The position numbers were made by a program, and so were the translations under genes. Shown in pieces: positions 1 through 5,341 of a stretch of DNA of 8,675 bases. Numbering within the stretch: the first letter of the stretch is position 1; each line of letters begins with the position of its first letter. The notes below the pieces were generated by a model. That model ran no database searches. It had not been told where the DNA came from and was given only the letters and a program-made list of their open reading frames with translations. The stretch is from an uncultured Anaerolineales bacterium (lineage in GTDB: Bacteria > Chloroflexota > Anaerolineae > Anaerolineales > Villigracilaceae). The stretch is taken from positions 1 to 8,675 of the forward strand of contig CALLJA010000037.1 in assembly GCA_938008865.1 (NCBI GenBank), written 5' to 3'.

Positions 1-653
1 AATTTGCCAACGATGCCGTGCATCAGCTAAAGATAACATCCCTGTCCTATGGGCAGATTACCAACTTCAACCTGGACGATATGACATTGACCGACTTCAC
101 CTTTAATGACGTGCCGTCCACCCATTGGGCCTGGCCATACATCGAGCACCTGGCCCACGCCAACGTCACGGGCGGCTGCTCGACGACGCCCTTGCAGTTC
201 TGCCCTGAAGCTAGTGTAAACCGCGCCCAAATGGCGGTCTTCATCCTGCGTGGCATCCACGGATCGAGTTACACCCCGCCAGCGGCGAAAGGGGATAAAT
301 TCAAGGATATTCCTGCCAACTATTGGGCTGCGGCCTGGATCGAACAACTGGCAAACGAAGGAATTACTGGCGGCTGTGGGGATGGGAATTATTGTCCCAA
401 TTTGGCGGTGACGCGCGATCAGATGGCGATCTTCCTCCTGCGCGGAAAATATGGCGCGGGTTATATCCCGCCAAATGCCAGTGGCACCATGTTTAAGGAT
501 GTGCCGTCCAGTCATTGGGCCGCAAAATGGATCGAGCAATTGGCATCTGAGCAAGTTACTGGCGGATGTGGCAATAACAACTACTGCCCAGGGAGCGTGG
601 TTACCAGAGCCCAAATGGCGGTTTTCTTGGTAAAAGTGTTCAGTCTTCCGTAA
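1..653 (+). CDS. SLH-domain surface protein, C-terminal part (5' end outside window)
   Basis: This is the end of a cell-surface protein anchored through three S-layer homology (SLH) domains, which in other bacteria bind cell-wall-linked polymers. The frame is open from base 3 (first full codon) with no stop upstream, so the GTG at 18 is probably internal and the gene begins before the window. Counting from that GTG, repeats lie at about residues 29-81, 94-144 and 158-209. Each has the pattern F-x-D-[VI]-P, then H/Y-W-A, then W/Y-I-E-x-L-A, then TGGC, then a CP pair, then R-x-Q-M-A-[VI]-F. Each repeat holds two cysteines (54/62, 120/126, 184/190) flanking the turn. The stop TAA at 651-653 directly follows the third repeat, so the SLH set is C-terminal. 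What the missing N-terminal part does is unknown. A strong terminator follows at once. Confidence 0.88.
   Translation, partial: FANDAVHQLKITSLSYGQITNFNLDDMTLTDFTFNDVPSTHWAWPYIEHLAHANVTGGCSTTPLQFCPEASVNRAQMAVFILRGIHGSSYTPPAAKGDKFKDIPANYWAAAWIEQLANEGITGGCGDGNYCPNLAVTRDQMAIFLLRGKYGAGYIPPNASGTMFKDVPSSHWAAKWIEQLASEQVTGGCGNNNYCPGSVVTRAQMAVFLVKVFSLP
102..644 (+). repeat. Three tandem SLH repeats within the surface protein
   Basis: The three repeat units are at about 102-260, 297-449 and 489-644, with a period of 64-66 codons measured from the TGGC motif. Repeats 2 and 3 are the most alike: each has C-x5-C and the same W-I-E-Q-L-A helix. Repeat 1 has C-x7-C. Linkers between repeats are proline- and glycine-rich, ending in PPA/PPN before the next unit. 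This is protein-level duplication; the DNA copies have diverged. Confidence 0.85.
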
Positions 654-659
654 AAAACG

Positions 660-702
660 AAAAACAAAGACACCCTTCAGCATGAAGGGTGTCTTTGTTT
701 TT
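660..702. terminator. Bidirectional intrinsic terminator between SLH gene and rel
   Basis: The arms at 660-678 and 684-702 are perfectly complementary over 19 bp, of which the inner 14 (665-678) are mixed sequence and the outer part is A-T. The loop is five bases (AGCAT, 679-683). A run of seven T (698-704) follows on the plus strand, and A-runs at 652-657 and 660-664 give the equivalent U-run on the minus strand. The hairpin therefore serves both converging genes. It lies 6 bp after the SLH stop and abuts the rel stop codon at 703-705, whose bases are partly inside the T-run. Confidence 0.92.
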
Positions 703-2922
703 TTATCCTGGATTCGTCCTTTGCGCTTCGAGCACGTTCGGCAGATTTTCGATGCGGGTCAGGATGCGGCTGAGTTGGGCCAGGTCGCGCACCTCCACGA
801 TCAGGTGCAGGTCGGCCAGGCTGCGGTTGACCTTGACGGTCACATCCACGATGTTGACGTTTTCGGTATCCAGCAGGTTGGAGATGTCGCCCATCAGGCC
901 CTGGCGGTCGTAGGCCTTGATCGAGACAGGCACGGGATAGGTCCGCTCGGAGCGGCCCCAGTCCACTTGCAGCAGGCGTTCGCGGTCCTTCAGCCGCAGG
1001 ATATTGGGGCAATCCTGGCGGTGGATGGTGGCGCCGCGTCCGCGTGTGATGTAGCCTACGATCTGGTCGCCTGGCGTGGGGTTGCAGCAGCGCGCCATCG
1101 AGGAAAGCAGGCCCTTGAGGCCCACCACTTCCACAGCGTCGGTGGAGGTGGCCTCGCTGGCGGTCCCAGTGGCCGAGAGGATGTCGGCGATCTCGACCTC
1201 TTCCGAGAACTCCTTGATGACCCTGCTGACCGAAAGGTCGCCCGTGCCGAGCGAGATGAACATCTCGTCAGGGACCTTGAAGCCAAGCGAACGGGCCATC
1301 TTCTCGAAGTTAATCTCATGGATGCCAAGGCGCGTCAACTCGCGTTCGAGCGAGTCGCGGCCCTGGGCCAGGTTCTGCTCGTCTTCCTGTTTCTTGAACC
1401 ATACGCGGATCTTGGACTTGGCGCGCTGGGTCTTGACCAGCCCCAGGTTGGCGTTCAGCCAGTCGCGGCTGGGGCCGCCCCGTTTGGCGGTCAGGATCTC
1501 GATCTGGTCACCCGTCTTTAGCTCCTGATATAACGGGACCAGCTTGCCGTTGATGCGCGCGCCGCGGCAGCGGTGTCCGATGTCGGTGTGGACGTGGTAG
1601 GCGAAGTCGATCGGCGTGGAGCCTGCGGGCAGGTCGATGATATCGCCGCGCGGGGTGAAGACATATACGCGGTCCTGGAAAACATCGGTGCGCATCGACT
1701 CGACGAATTCGGCGGCGTCCTTCACGTCCGAGCGCCATTCCATCATGTTGCGCAGCCAGTTGATGCGCTGCTCGAAGTGCTTGTCAGCCTGTTTGGTGCC
1801 TTCCTTGTAGCGCCAGTGGGCGGCGATGCCGTACTCCGCGCTCTGGTGCATCTCAGCCGTGCGGATCTGCACTTCGAGCGGGCGCCTGTCATCGTAGATG
1901 ACGGCCGTGTGCAGCGACTGGTAGAAGTTGTCCTTGGGGGCGGCGATGTAGTCGTCGAACTCGCCGGGGATGGGCCGCCAGTGGGTGTGAATCACGCCCA
2001 AGGCGGCGTAGCAGGAGGGGACGTCAGGCACGATCAGGCGCACGGCGCGCACGTCGCGCACCAGGTCGAAAGGCTTGCCCTTCTTGGCCATTTTTTTGTA
2101 GATGGAGTAGATGTGTTTGGGGCGGCCGCTGATCTCGGTCTTGATGTTGTTGTGCGCCAACAATTTGACCAGGTTGTCCTTGATGGCTTCGATCTGTGCT
2201 TCGCGGTCGGGGCGGCGCTGGGCCAGTTGTTCGGCGATCTCTTTGTATTTTTCGGGATTGACGTAGCGGAAGGCCAGGTCTTCCAATTCCCACTTGATCT
2301 GCCAGATGCCCAGGCGGTTGGTGAGCGGCGCGAAGATGTCGAGCGTCTCTTGGGCGATACGTTTGCGCTTGTGTTCTGGCATATAGCCGAGGGTGCGCAT
2401 GTTGTGCAGGCGGTCGGCCAGTTTGATCAGCACCACGCGCACGTCGTCGCCCATGGCGAGAAAGGTCTTGCGCAGGGTCTCGGAGACCATGTCGGCGCGG
2501 CGGCCCAGGACGGCGGGCTGCGGAGCGTTCTCTTCCTCCTTGGCGTTGCCGTTCTCGGCATGCTGGTCGCCGCGTGAGACGCGCGGCAGGTTGGTCAGTT
2601 TGGTCACGCCGTCCACCAGCACCGAGATCGTGTCGCCGAAGTCGCGGCGGATGTCGTCCAGCGTGATGGGGGTGTCTTCGACGGTGTCGTGCAAAAGTCC
2701 CGCCGCGATGACTTCGGGCGGGACGCGCATTTCGGCCAGGATGCTGGCCACGGCCAGGCAGTGATTGATGTATGGTTCGCCCGAGGCGCGCTTCTGTTCG
2801 CGATGGGCTTCCTCCGCCACCCGATACGCGCGCTGGACCAGTTCACGGTCAGCGAGGCTGTAGGTGTCGGGCAGTTGTTCGAGCAGTCTTTCGAGGGGAA
2901 TCGCGGCGGTGGAGGTTTTCAT
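703..2922 (-). CDS. rel: Bifunctional (p)ppGpp synthetase/hydrolase (RelA/SpoT family, long Rel)
   Basis: This 739-residue protein makes and probably degrades the stringent-response alarmone (p)ppGpp; its length is usual for a long RSH. Domains in order: HD hydrolase (about 25-200) with H54, the HDxxED motif H78-D79/E82-D83, and KLADRLHN (D170, N174); synthetase (about 260-375) with GRPKHIYSIYKKM (R267), D290, YQSLHT and EVQIRT (E350); TGS (about 415-478); a Cys/His zinc-finger-like region with C612, C613, H634 and C638; and a C-terminal ACT/RRM fold (about 665-735). Both catalytic sites look complete, so I predict a bifunctional enzyme. Two oddities: the synthetase carries E321-F-D-D, the motif typical of monofunctional RelA, where bifunctional enzymes usually have RXKD; and residues about 114-144 form an acidic insertion in the HD domain. 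The ATG at 2922 has no ribosome site and lies 6 bp after a -10-like box. The gene is last in a minus-strand run, with its own promoter likely. Confidence 0.97.
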   Translation of the reverse strand: MKTSTAAIPLERLLEQLPDTYSLADRELVQRAYRVAEEAHREQKRASGEPYINHCLAVASILAEMRVPPEVIAAGLLHDTVEDTPITLDDIRRDFGDTISVLVDGVTKLTNLPRVSRGDQHAENGNAKEEENAPQPAVLGRRADMVSETLRKTFLAMGDDVRVVLIKLADRLHNMRTLGYMPEHKRKRIAQETLDIFAPLTNRLGIWQIKWELEDLAFRYVNPEKYKEIAEQLAQRRPDREAQIEAIKDNLVKLLAHNNIKTEISGRPKHIYSIYKKMAKKGKPFDLVRDVRAVRLIVPDVPSCYAALGVIHTHWRPIPGEFDDYIAAPKDNFYQSLHTAVIYDDRRPLEVQIRTAEMHQSAEYGIAAHWRYKEGTKQADKHFEQRINWLRNMMEWRSDVKDAAEFVESMRTDVFQDRVYVFTPRGDIIDLPAGSTPIDFAYHVHTDIGHRCRGARINGKLVPLYQELKTGDQIEILTAKRGGPSRDWLNANLGLVKTQRAKSKIRVWFKKQEDEQNLAQGRDSLERELTRLGIHEINFEKMARSLGFKVPDEMFISLGTGDLSVSRVIKEFSEEVEIADILSATGTASEATSTDAVEVVGLKGLLSSMARCCNPTPGDQIVGYITRGRGATIHRQDCPNILRLKDRERLLQVDWGRSERTYPVPVSIKAYDRQGLMGDISNLLDTENVNIVDVTVKVNRSLADLHLIVEVRDLAQLSRILTRIENLPNVLEAQRTNPG

Positions 2923-2923
2923 C

Positions 2924-2941
2924 TGCGTATTGTACTACGCA
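2924..2941 (-). promoter_or_regulatory. rel promoter -10 box inside an 18-bp inverted repeat
   Basis: On the minus strand, TACAAT (2929-2934) is a good -10 box ending six bases before the rel ATG, so transcription would begin at or next to the A of the start codon. No Shine-Dalgarno sequence is present. The -35 region (about 2952-2958) is poor. The box sits between perfect 6-bp arms, TGCGTA (2924-2929) and TACGCA (2936-2941), with a 6-bp centre, an arrangement like a repressor operator over the -10. The box and arms are seen directly; promoter and operator roles are inferred. Confidence 0.5.
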
Positions 2942-2943
2942 TG

Positions 2944-2970
2944 GCGGGGCGGAATGCCGTTCCGCTCCGC
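2944..2970. other. GC-rich inverted repeat between the small membrane protein gene and rel
   Basis: Arms 2944-2954 and 2960-2970 pair over 11 positions around a 5-base centre. The one non-Watson-Crick position is 2948/2966, a G-U in plus-strand RNA and a mismatch in minus-strand RNA. It begins 8 bp after the stop of the membrane protein gene and covers the -35 region of the rel promoter. No U-run follows on the minus strand, so it is not a standard intrinsic terminator. It could attenuate read-through into rel, protect the upstream mRNA end, or bind a regulator. Confidence 0.5.
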
Positions 2971-2978
2971 AGATTCAC

Positions 2979-3329
2979 CTACAGGTCTTTCTTGATGTTG
3001 TTGCGCAGGTCGAATGCGTTGCCTGTGATGACGCCGAAGATCATGAAGATTATGGCGGCCAGGATCCCGACCAGCAGGGCCAAGGGCGAGGGCCACAACA
3101 TCGGCAGGATGAGGAGCACTGCCAGCCCCAGGAGCAGCCCAACGAAGGCCCCGACCCAGACCCTGGGGATGGCGTTCAGGCTTTCCTTGAACGAAAAGGC
3201 CCCGATGGCCTTGCGGGTGCGGACGGCGGTGGTGCGCTGGACCCTGCGTTGATGCACCAGCGGGTCGCGGTCGCTCAACTGGCGCTCACGCAGACGCCTG
3301 AGCCGCTCCTCTTCCTGGCTGGGGGACAT
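2979..3329 (-). CDS. Small two-helix membrane protein of unknown function
   Basis: This 116-residue protein belongs to no family I can name. Residues 1-45 are very polar and arginine-rich, beginning with a Glu/Arg segment (about 6-20) that may form a short charged helix. Two hydrophobic stretches follow, at about 57-79 and 82-103, joined by a tight W-P-S-P turn, so a helical hairpin in the cytoplasmic membrane is expected. The tail ends in basic residues (NNIKKDL). With the many positive charges on both termini, the positive-inside rule places both ends in the cytoplasm. The start at 3329 is well supported: GAGGTG stands five to six bases upstream, overlapping the end of the preceding gene. 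That gene's stop is only 8 bp away, so the two are probably co-transcribed and translationally coupled. This suggests a shared job with the cyclic-nucleotide-fold protein, but no function can be assigned. Confidence 0.8.
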   Translation of the reverse strand: MSPSQEEERLRRLRERQLSDRDPLVHQRRVQRTTAVRTRKAIGAFSFKESLNAIPRVWVGAFVGLLLGLAVLLILPMLWPSPLALLVGILAAIIFMIFGVITGNAFDLRNNIKKDL

Positions 3330-3337
3330 ATTTCACC

Positions 3338-3790
3338 TCACATGGTTTTCAAAAGCGCCTGTCGGCTGTTACGCAGGCGGTCCGAGATGATCTCGGTGAT
3401 GCGCAGCATGATCTTGTAGCCAGCCTCGGGGTGTTTGTCGAGGACGGCGAGGAAGCCTTCAGCGGGGATGGCGATCAACTGGCTGTCTTCCTCGCAGTAG
3501 GCGGTGGCGGTGTAGTGGAATGGACGCACTACGCCCGACCAGCCGAGGGTCTGGTGCGGACGGGCAACGATGCTCACGGTCACAGATTCAGGCCGCGAGG
3601 TCAGTTTGACTCGCAGGGCGATGCTGCCCTTGACGAGCAGGTGCAGCAGGTCCGCTTTTTCGCCTTCGCGAAAGACCACATCATCCTGTTTTACGCTGAT
3701 CTCCCTGCAAATCCCTGCGATCTCGTGCAGGATCGGCTCGGAAATCCCCTTGAAAAGTTCGAACTCAGCCAGAAATTCCTTCGTAACCAT
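3338..3790 (-). CDS. Single-domain cyclic-nucleotide-binding-fold (Crp-type cNMP domain) protein
   Basis: This 150-residue protein is almost entirely one cNMP-binding domain. It opens with F-L-x-x-F-x-L-F-x-G-I, then has the beta-roll signature V-V-F-R-E-G-E (38-44) and L-L-V-K-G-S-I (51-57), then a phosphate-binding-cassette region at about 79-103 with GWSG and YTATA, then a helix at about 110-145. No helix-turn-helix or other output domain follows, unlike Crp/Fnr regulators (about 200-230 residues). The cassette lacks the FGE...RxA form in which Arg contacts the cyclic phosphate; H92 and Y93 stand where PR/R would be expected. Cyclic AMP or GMP binding is therefore uncertain. The ATG at 3790 has a GGAGG ribosome site (3796-3800). 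The frame stays open upstream, antisense to ybaK, but that extension is not protein-like for the family. The small membrane protein gene follows after 8 bp, and may be its partner. Confidence 0.88.
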   Translation of the reverse strand: MVTKEFLAEFELFKGISEPILHEIAGICREISVKQDDVVFREGEKADLLHLLVKGSIALRVKLTSRPESVTVSIVARPHQTLGWSGVVRPFHYTATAYCEEDSQLIAIPAEGFLAVLDKHPEAGYKIMLRITEIISDRLRNSRQALLKTM

Positions 3791-3847
3791 CGTGTCCTCC
3801 GTGGAATGGGATAAAATTGCCAAAAATAGTATAGCATGGATGTCAAG
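3791..3847. promoter_or_regulatory. Divergent promoter region with overlapping -10 boxes (cNMP-fold gene / ybaK)
   Basis: Only 45 bp separate the two divergent start codons. On the minus strand, an extended -10 (TGC then TATACT, 3828-3833) would start RNA near 3821, giving a leader of about 31 nt that contains the GGAGG site. On the plus strand, TAGTAT (3827-3832) occupies nearly the same bases; TAAAAT (3812-3817) is an alternative. Neither direction has a convincing -35. The boxes are visible; their use is inferred. Confidence 0.45.
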
Positions 3848-4327
3848 ATGTCTGTAATCAATAACGTGACCCGCCTGCTCGATTCGCGCAAGATTTCTTA
3901 CGAAACGCATGAATTTCCCGCCGAGAAAATGGGGGCGCTGGAAGTGGCGCAATTGATGAACGTTCCGCCCGAACAGGTCTTCAAGACCATCGTCATCCTG
4001 CGCGACAAGCCCAAAAAGCCGCTGCTGGTGGCGGTGCCTGGTCCCGCTGCCGTGGACCTGAAATTGCTGGCGGCTTTCCTCGGCGAGAAGAAGGTCCACC
4101 TGCCGACCGAGCGCGAGGCCGAGCAATTGACGGGCCTCCAGGCGGGCGGCATCTCCCCGCTGGCACTGATCAACAAGGGCTTCCAGGTGGTGGTCGATTC
4201 CGCCGCGCAGGCCTATGAGCGCATCTACATCTCGGGCGGTCAGCGCGGACTGGATATCCACCTGCGGGTGGAGGACCTGGTCAAATTGACGAATGCCAGG
4301 CTGGGGAAGGTCAGCAAGATCGAGTAG
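3836..4327 (+). CDS. ybaK: YbaK/EbsC-family Cys-tRNA(Pro) deacylase
   Basis: This is a cytosolic editing enzyme of the YbaK/ProX fold, which hydrolyses cysteine (and related amino acids) wrongly attached to tRNA-Pro by prolyl-tRNA synthetase. The 163 residues match the family length (159 in E. coli). Family marks seen: VFKTIV with the conserved catalytic-site lysine K50, LLVAVPG (63-69), the GGISPL loop (104-109), and SGGxRGLDI (133-141) followed by the C-terminal helix. Two starts are possible: ATG at 3836 and ATG at 3848. The second gives 159 residues starting MSVINN, which fits the family better. Neither has a Shine-Dalgarno sequence, and a -10-like box ends at 3832, which would favour 3848. 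The stop at 4325-4327 is followed by GC-rich hairpins, and the next gene converges on it. Family assignment is firm; exact amino-acid specificity is inferred from the family. Confidence 0.93.
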   Translation: MDVKMSVINNVTRLLDSRKISYETHEFPAEKMGALEVAQLMNVPPEQVFKTIVILRDKPKKPLLVAVPGPAAVDLKLLAAFLGEKKVHLPTEREAEQLTGLQAGGISPLALINKGFQVVVDSAAQAYERIYISGGQRGLDIHLRVEDLVKLTNARLGKVSKIE

Positions 4328-4358
4328 GGGCGGGCCGAGCACCGTCCGCCCCTGGCGG
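4327..4358. terminator. GC-rich hairpin between converging ybaK and lipoprotein genes (weak terminator candidate)
   Basis: GGGGCGG (4327-4333) can pair with CCGCCCC (4346-4352) around a 12-base loop. Alternatively CCGCC (4346-4350) pairs with GGCGG (4354-4358). The two structures exclude each other. Neither is followed by a T-run on either strand, so factor-independent termination would be weak. The position, in the 33 bp between converging stop codons, is the main argument. Confidence 0.4.
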
Positions 4359-4360
4359 GG

Positions 4361-4834
4361 TTACGAGTCGAATTCGGCGGCCTGGGTTCCATTCACCAGC
4401 AGGAAGTAGTGGCCCGCGGCAAAACTTCCCAACGGCACGTTGATCTCGAAAGGCTGGAGCACCTGGGCGCAGACGCGGTCGGGCTTGGCAACCGCGTACA
4501 CGTCCACGTTGACCTTGTTCTGGGCGTCAGGCTGGCCGACGTCCACGCGCAACTGATGGCAGGGAGTCGGCAGGCTGCCTTTGAGAGTCAGGCTGAATTG
4601 CAGCGGGGAACTCTCCAGCGTGAGCAGGTCGGACGAAGCGAGGAAGGCTTCGGCGCGCACCAGGCTGCTGTCGGAGGGCTGGGGCAGGTAACTGGCCTGG
4701 CCTGGCGCGGCGGCATCGTCGCTGGCGACGGGCTGGTCTGCGGACGGATAGCCGTCGTTCGGGTAGGCTGTGGCGGGCGTGCAGGCCGCCAGCAGCAGGG
4801 CCAGGAAGGGGATAAGAAGCAGGGTTCGGTTCAT
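4361..4834 (-). CDS. Small secreted lipoprotein of unknown function
   Basis: This 157-residue protein begins with a lipoprotein signal peptide: a short basic start (MNR), a leucine-rich core, and a lipobox L-A-A-C with the lipidated Cys18. A spacer rich in Pro, Ser, Ala and Asp (about 19-58) follows. The folded part (about 59-157) looks all-beta and has two cysteines (C92, C122) that could form a disulfide outside the membrane. It includes V-x-V-x-x-P-D-x-x-N-x-V-x-V-x-V-Y and V-x-L-G-S-F...G-x-Y-x-L-x-V-N-G, typical of immunoglobulin-like strands. I recall similar small proteins from Anaerolineae but no function. ATG at 4834 is chosen because GGAG stands seven bases upstream and the signal peptide then has a normal length; in-frame ATGs at 4846 and 4861 lack such a site. 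The thioesterase gene ends 56 bp upstream on the same strand, so it may be third in that operon. Confidence 0.82.
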   Translation of the reverse strand: MNRTLLLIPFLALLLAACTPATAYPNDGYPSADQPVASDDAAAPGQASYLPQPSDSSLVRAEAFLASSDLLTLESSPLQFSLTLKGSLPTPCHQLRVDVGQPDAQNKVNVDVYAVAKPDRVCAQVLQPFEINVPLGSFAAGHYFLLVNGTQAAEFDS

Positions 4835-4890
4835 GAGGTTCTCCATTTTCTTGAGACGCAAGACGATGGTTATTGGTTCCGCGCCAGCCT

Positions 4891-5337
4891 TTATGCGGAC
4901 GCCTCTCGTTTAATCGGCTTGACCCGCTCGAACAATTTCGGCGCGCTGACATAGATTCCGCGCCCGCTGACGGCCACCGTCCCATCGGGCAGGCGGATCT
5001 CGCCCGTTGAGAAGGCTTTACGTCCATCATGCTCCGTGACGCGTGCTTCGAGCGTCAGTGGTTGATGGAGCGGCACGGGCTTGTGATAGTTGATCTCGAT
5101 ATTGACCGCCGCCACTTTCAGGCCCGCCGCCCACACCACCAGGCCCATCGCCTCGTCGAGGATGGCGGCTGAGGCGCCGCCGTGCGCATGGCCTGGGGGT
5201 CCTTGTTGGGCGTCGCCCAGCGTGAAATCCGAGGTCATGACGCCGTCATCGTCCACCCACAGGGTCAGGCCGATGCCGTGCGGGTTGTCGGGTCCGCACA
5301 CGAAACACGAGCCGTGGTAGGGCAGTTGTCGTTTCAT
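4891..5337 (-). CDS. Hotdog-fold thioesterase, PaaI-like
   Basis: This 148-residue cytosolic protein has the layout of single-hotdog acyl-CoA thioesterases of the PaaI/4HBT group. Its N-terminus carries C-x-x-C-G-x-x-N-P-x-G (C11, C14), a mark of one PaaI-like subgroup. The hotdog helix follows with HGG (52-54) and D61-E62 in A-I-L-D-E-A-M-G, the residues expected to hold the thioester carbonyl and activate water. Beta strands follow, including INYHKPVP (82-89) and G-x-G-x-Y-V near the end. The substrate, probably a coenzyme A thioester, cannot be told from the sequence. The ATG at 5337 lies 4 bp after the stop of the dehydrogenase gene, with a weak AAGG upstream, so translation is probably coupled to that gene. 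The C-terminal tail (about 131-148) is basic and probably disordered. Confidence 0.88.
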   Translation of the reverse strand: MKRQLPYHGSCFVCGPDNPHGIGLTLWVDDDGVMTSDFTLGDAQQGPPGHAHGGASAAILDEAMGLVVWAAGLKVAAVNIEINYHKPVPLHQPLTLEARVTEHDGRKAFSTGEIRLPDGTVAVSGRGIYVSAPKLFERVKPIKREASA

Positions 5338-5341
5338 GGCC

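Noticed and set aside
27..683. 218-codon minus-strand frame opposite the SLH gene
   Set aside because: It is antisense to three clear SLH repeats and starts inside the terminator hairpin.
682..1521. 279-codon open frame on the plus strand over the rel 3' end
   Set aside because: It begins inside the terminator and is antisense to the Rel C-terminal domains.
1573..2577. 334-codon open frame on the plus strand inside rel
   Set aside because: It is antisense to a complete Rel; its composition (runs of V, D, G, A, H) is that of a complementary-frame shadow in GC-rich DNA, and it has no recognisable domain.
3841..3846. Perfect TTGACA on the minus strand upstream of the cNMP-fold gene
   Set aside because: It is only 7 bp from TATACT, and no -10-like hexamer lies 16-18 bp downstream, so it cannot act as a normal -35 here.
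3791..4342. N-terminal extension of the cNMP-fold gene upstream to 4342
   Set aside because: The extension is antisense to ybaK and does not resemble the family; the ATG at 3790 has a GGAGG site and gives a normal domain start.
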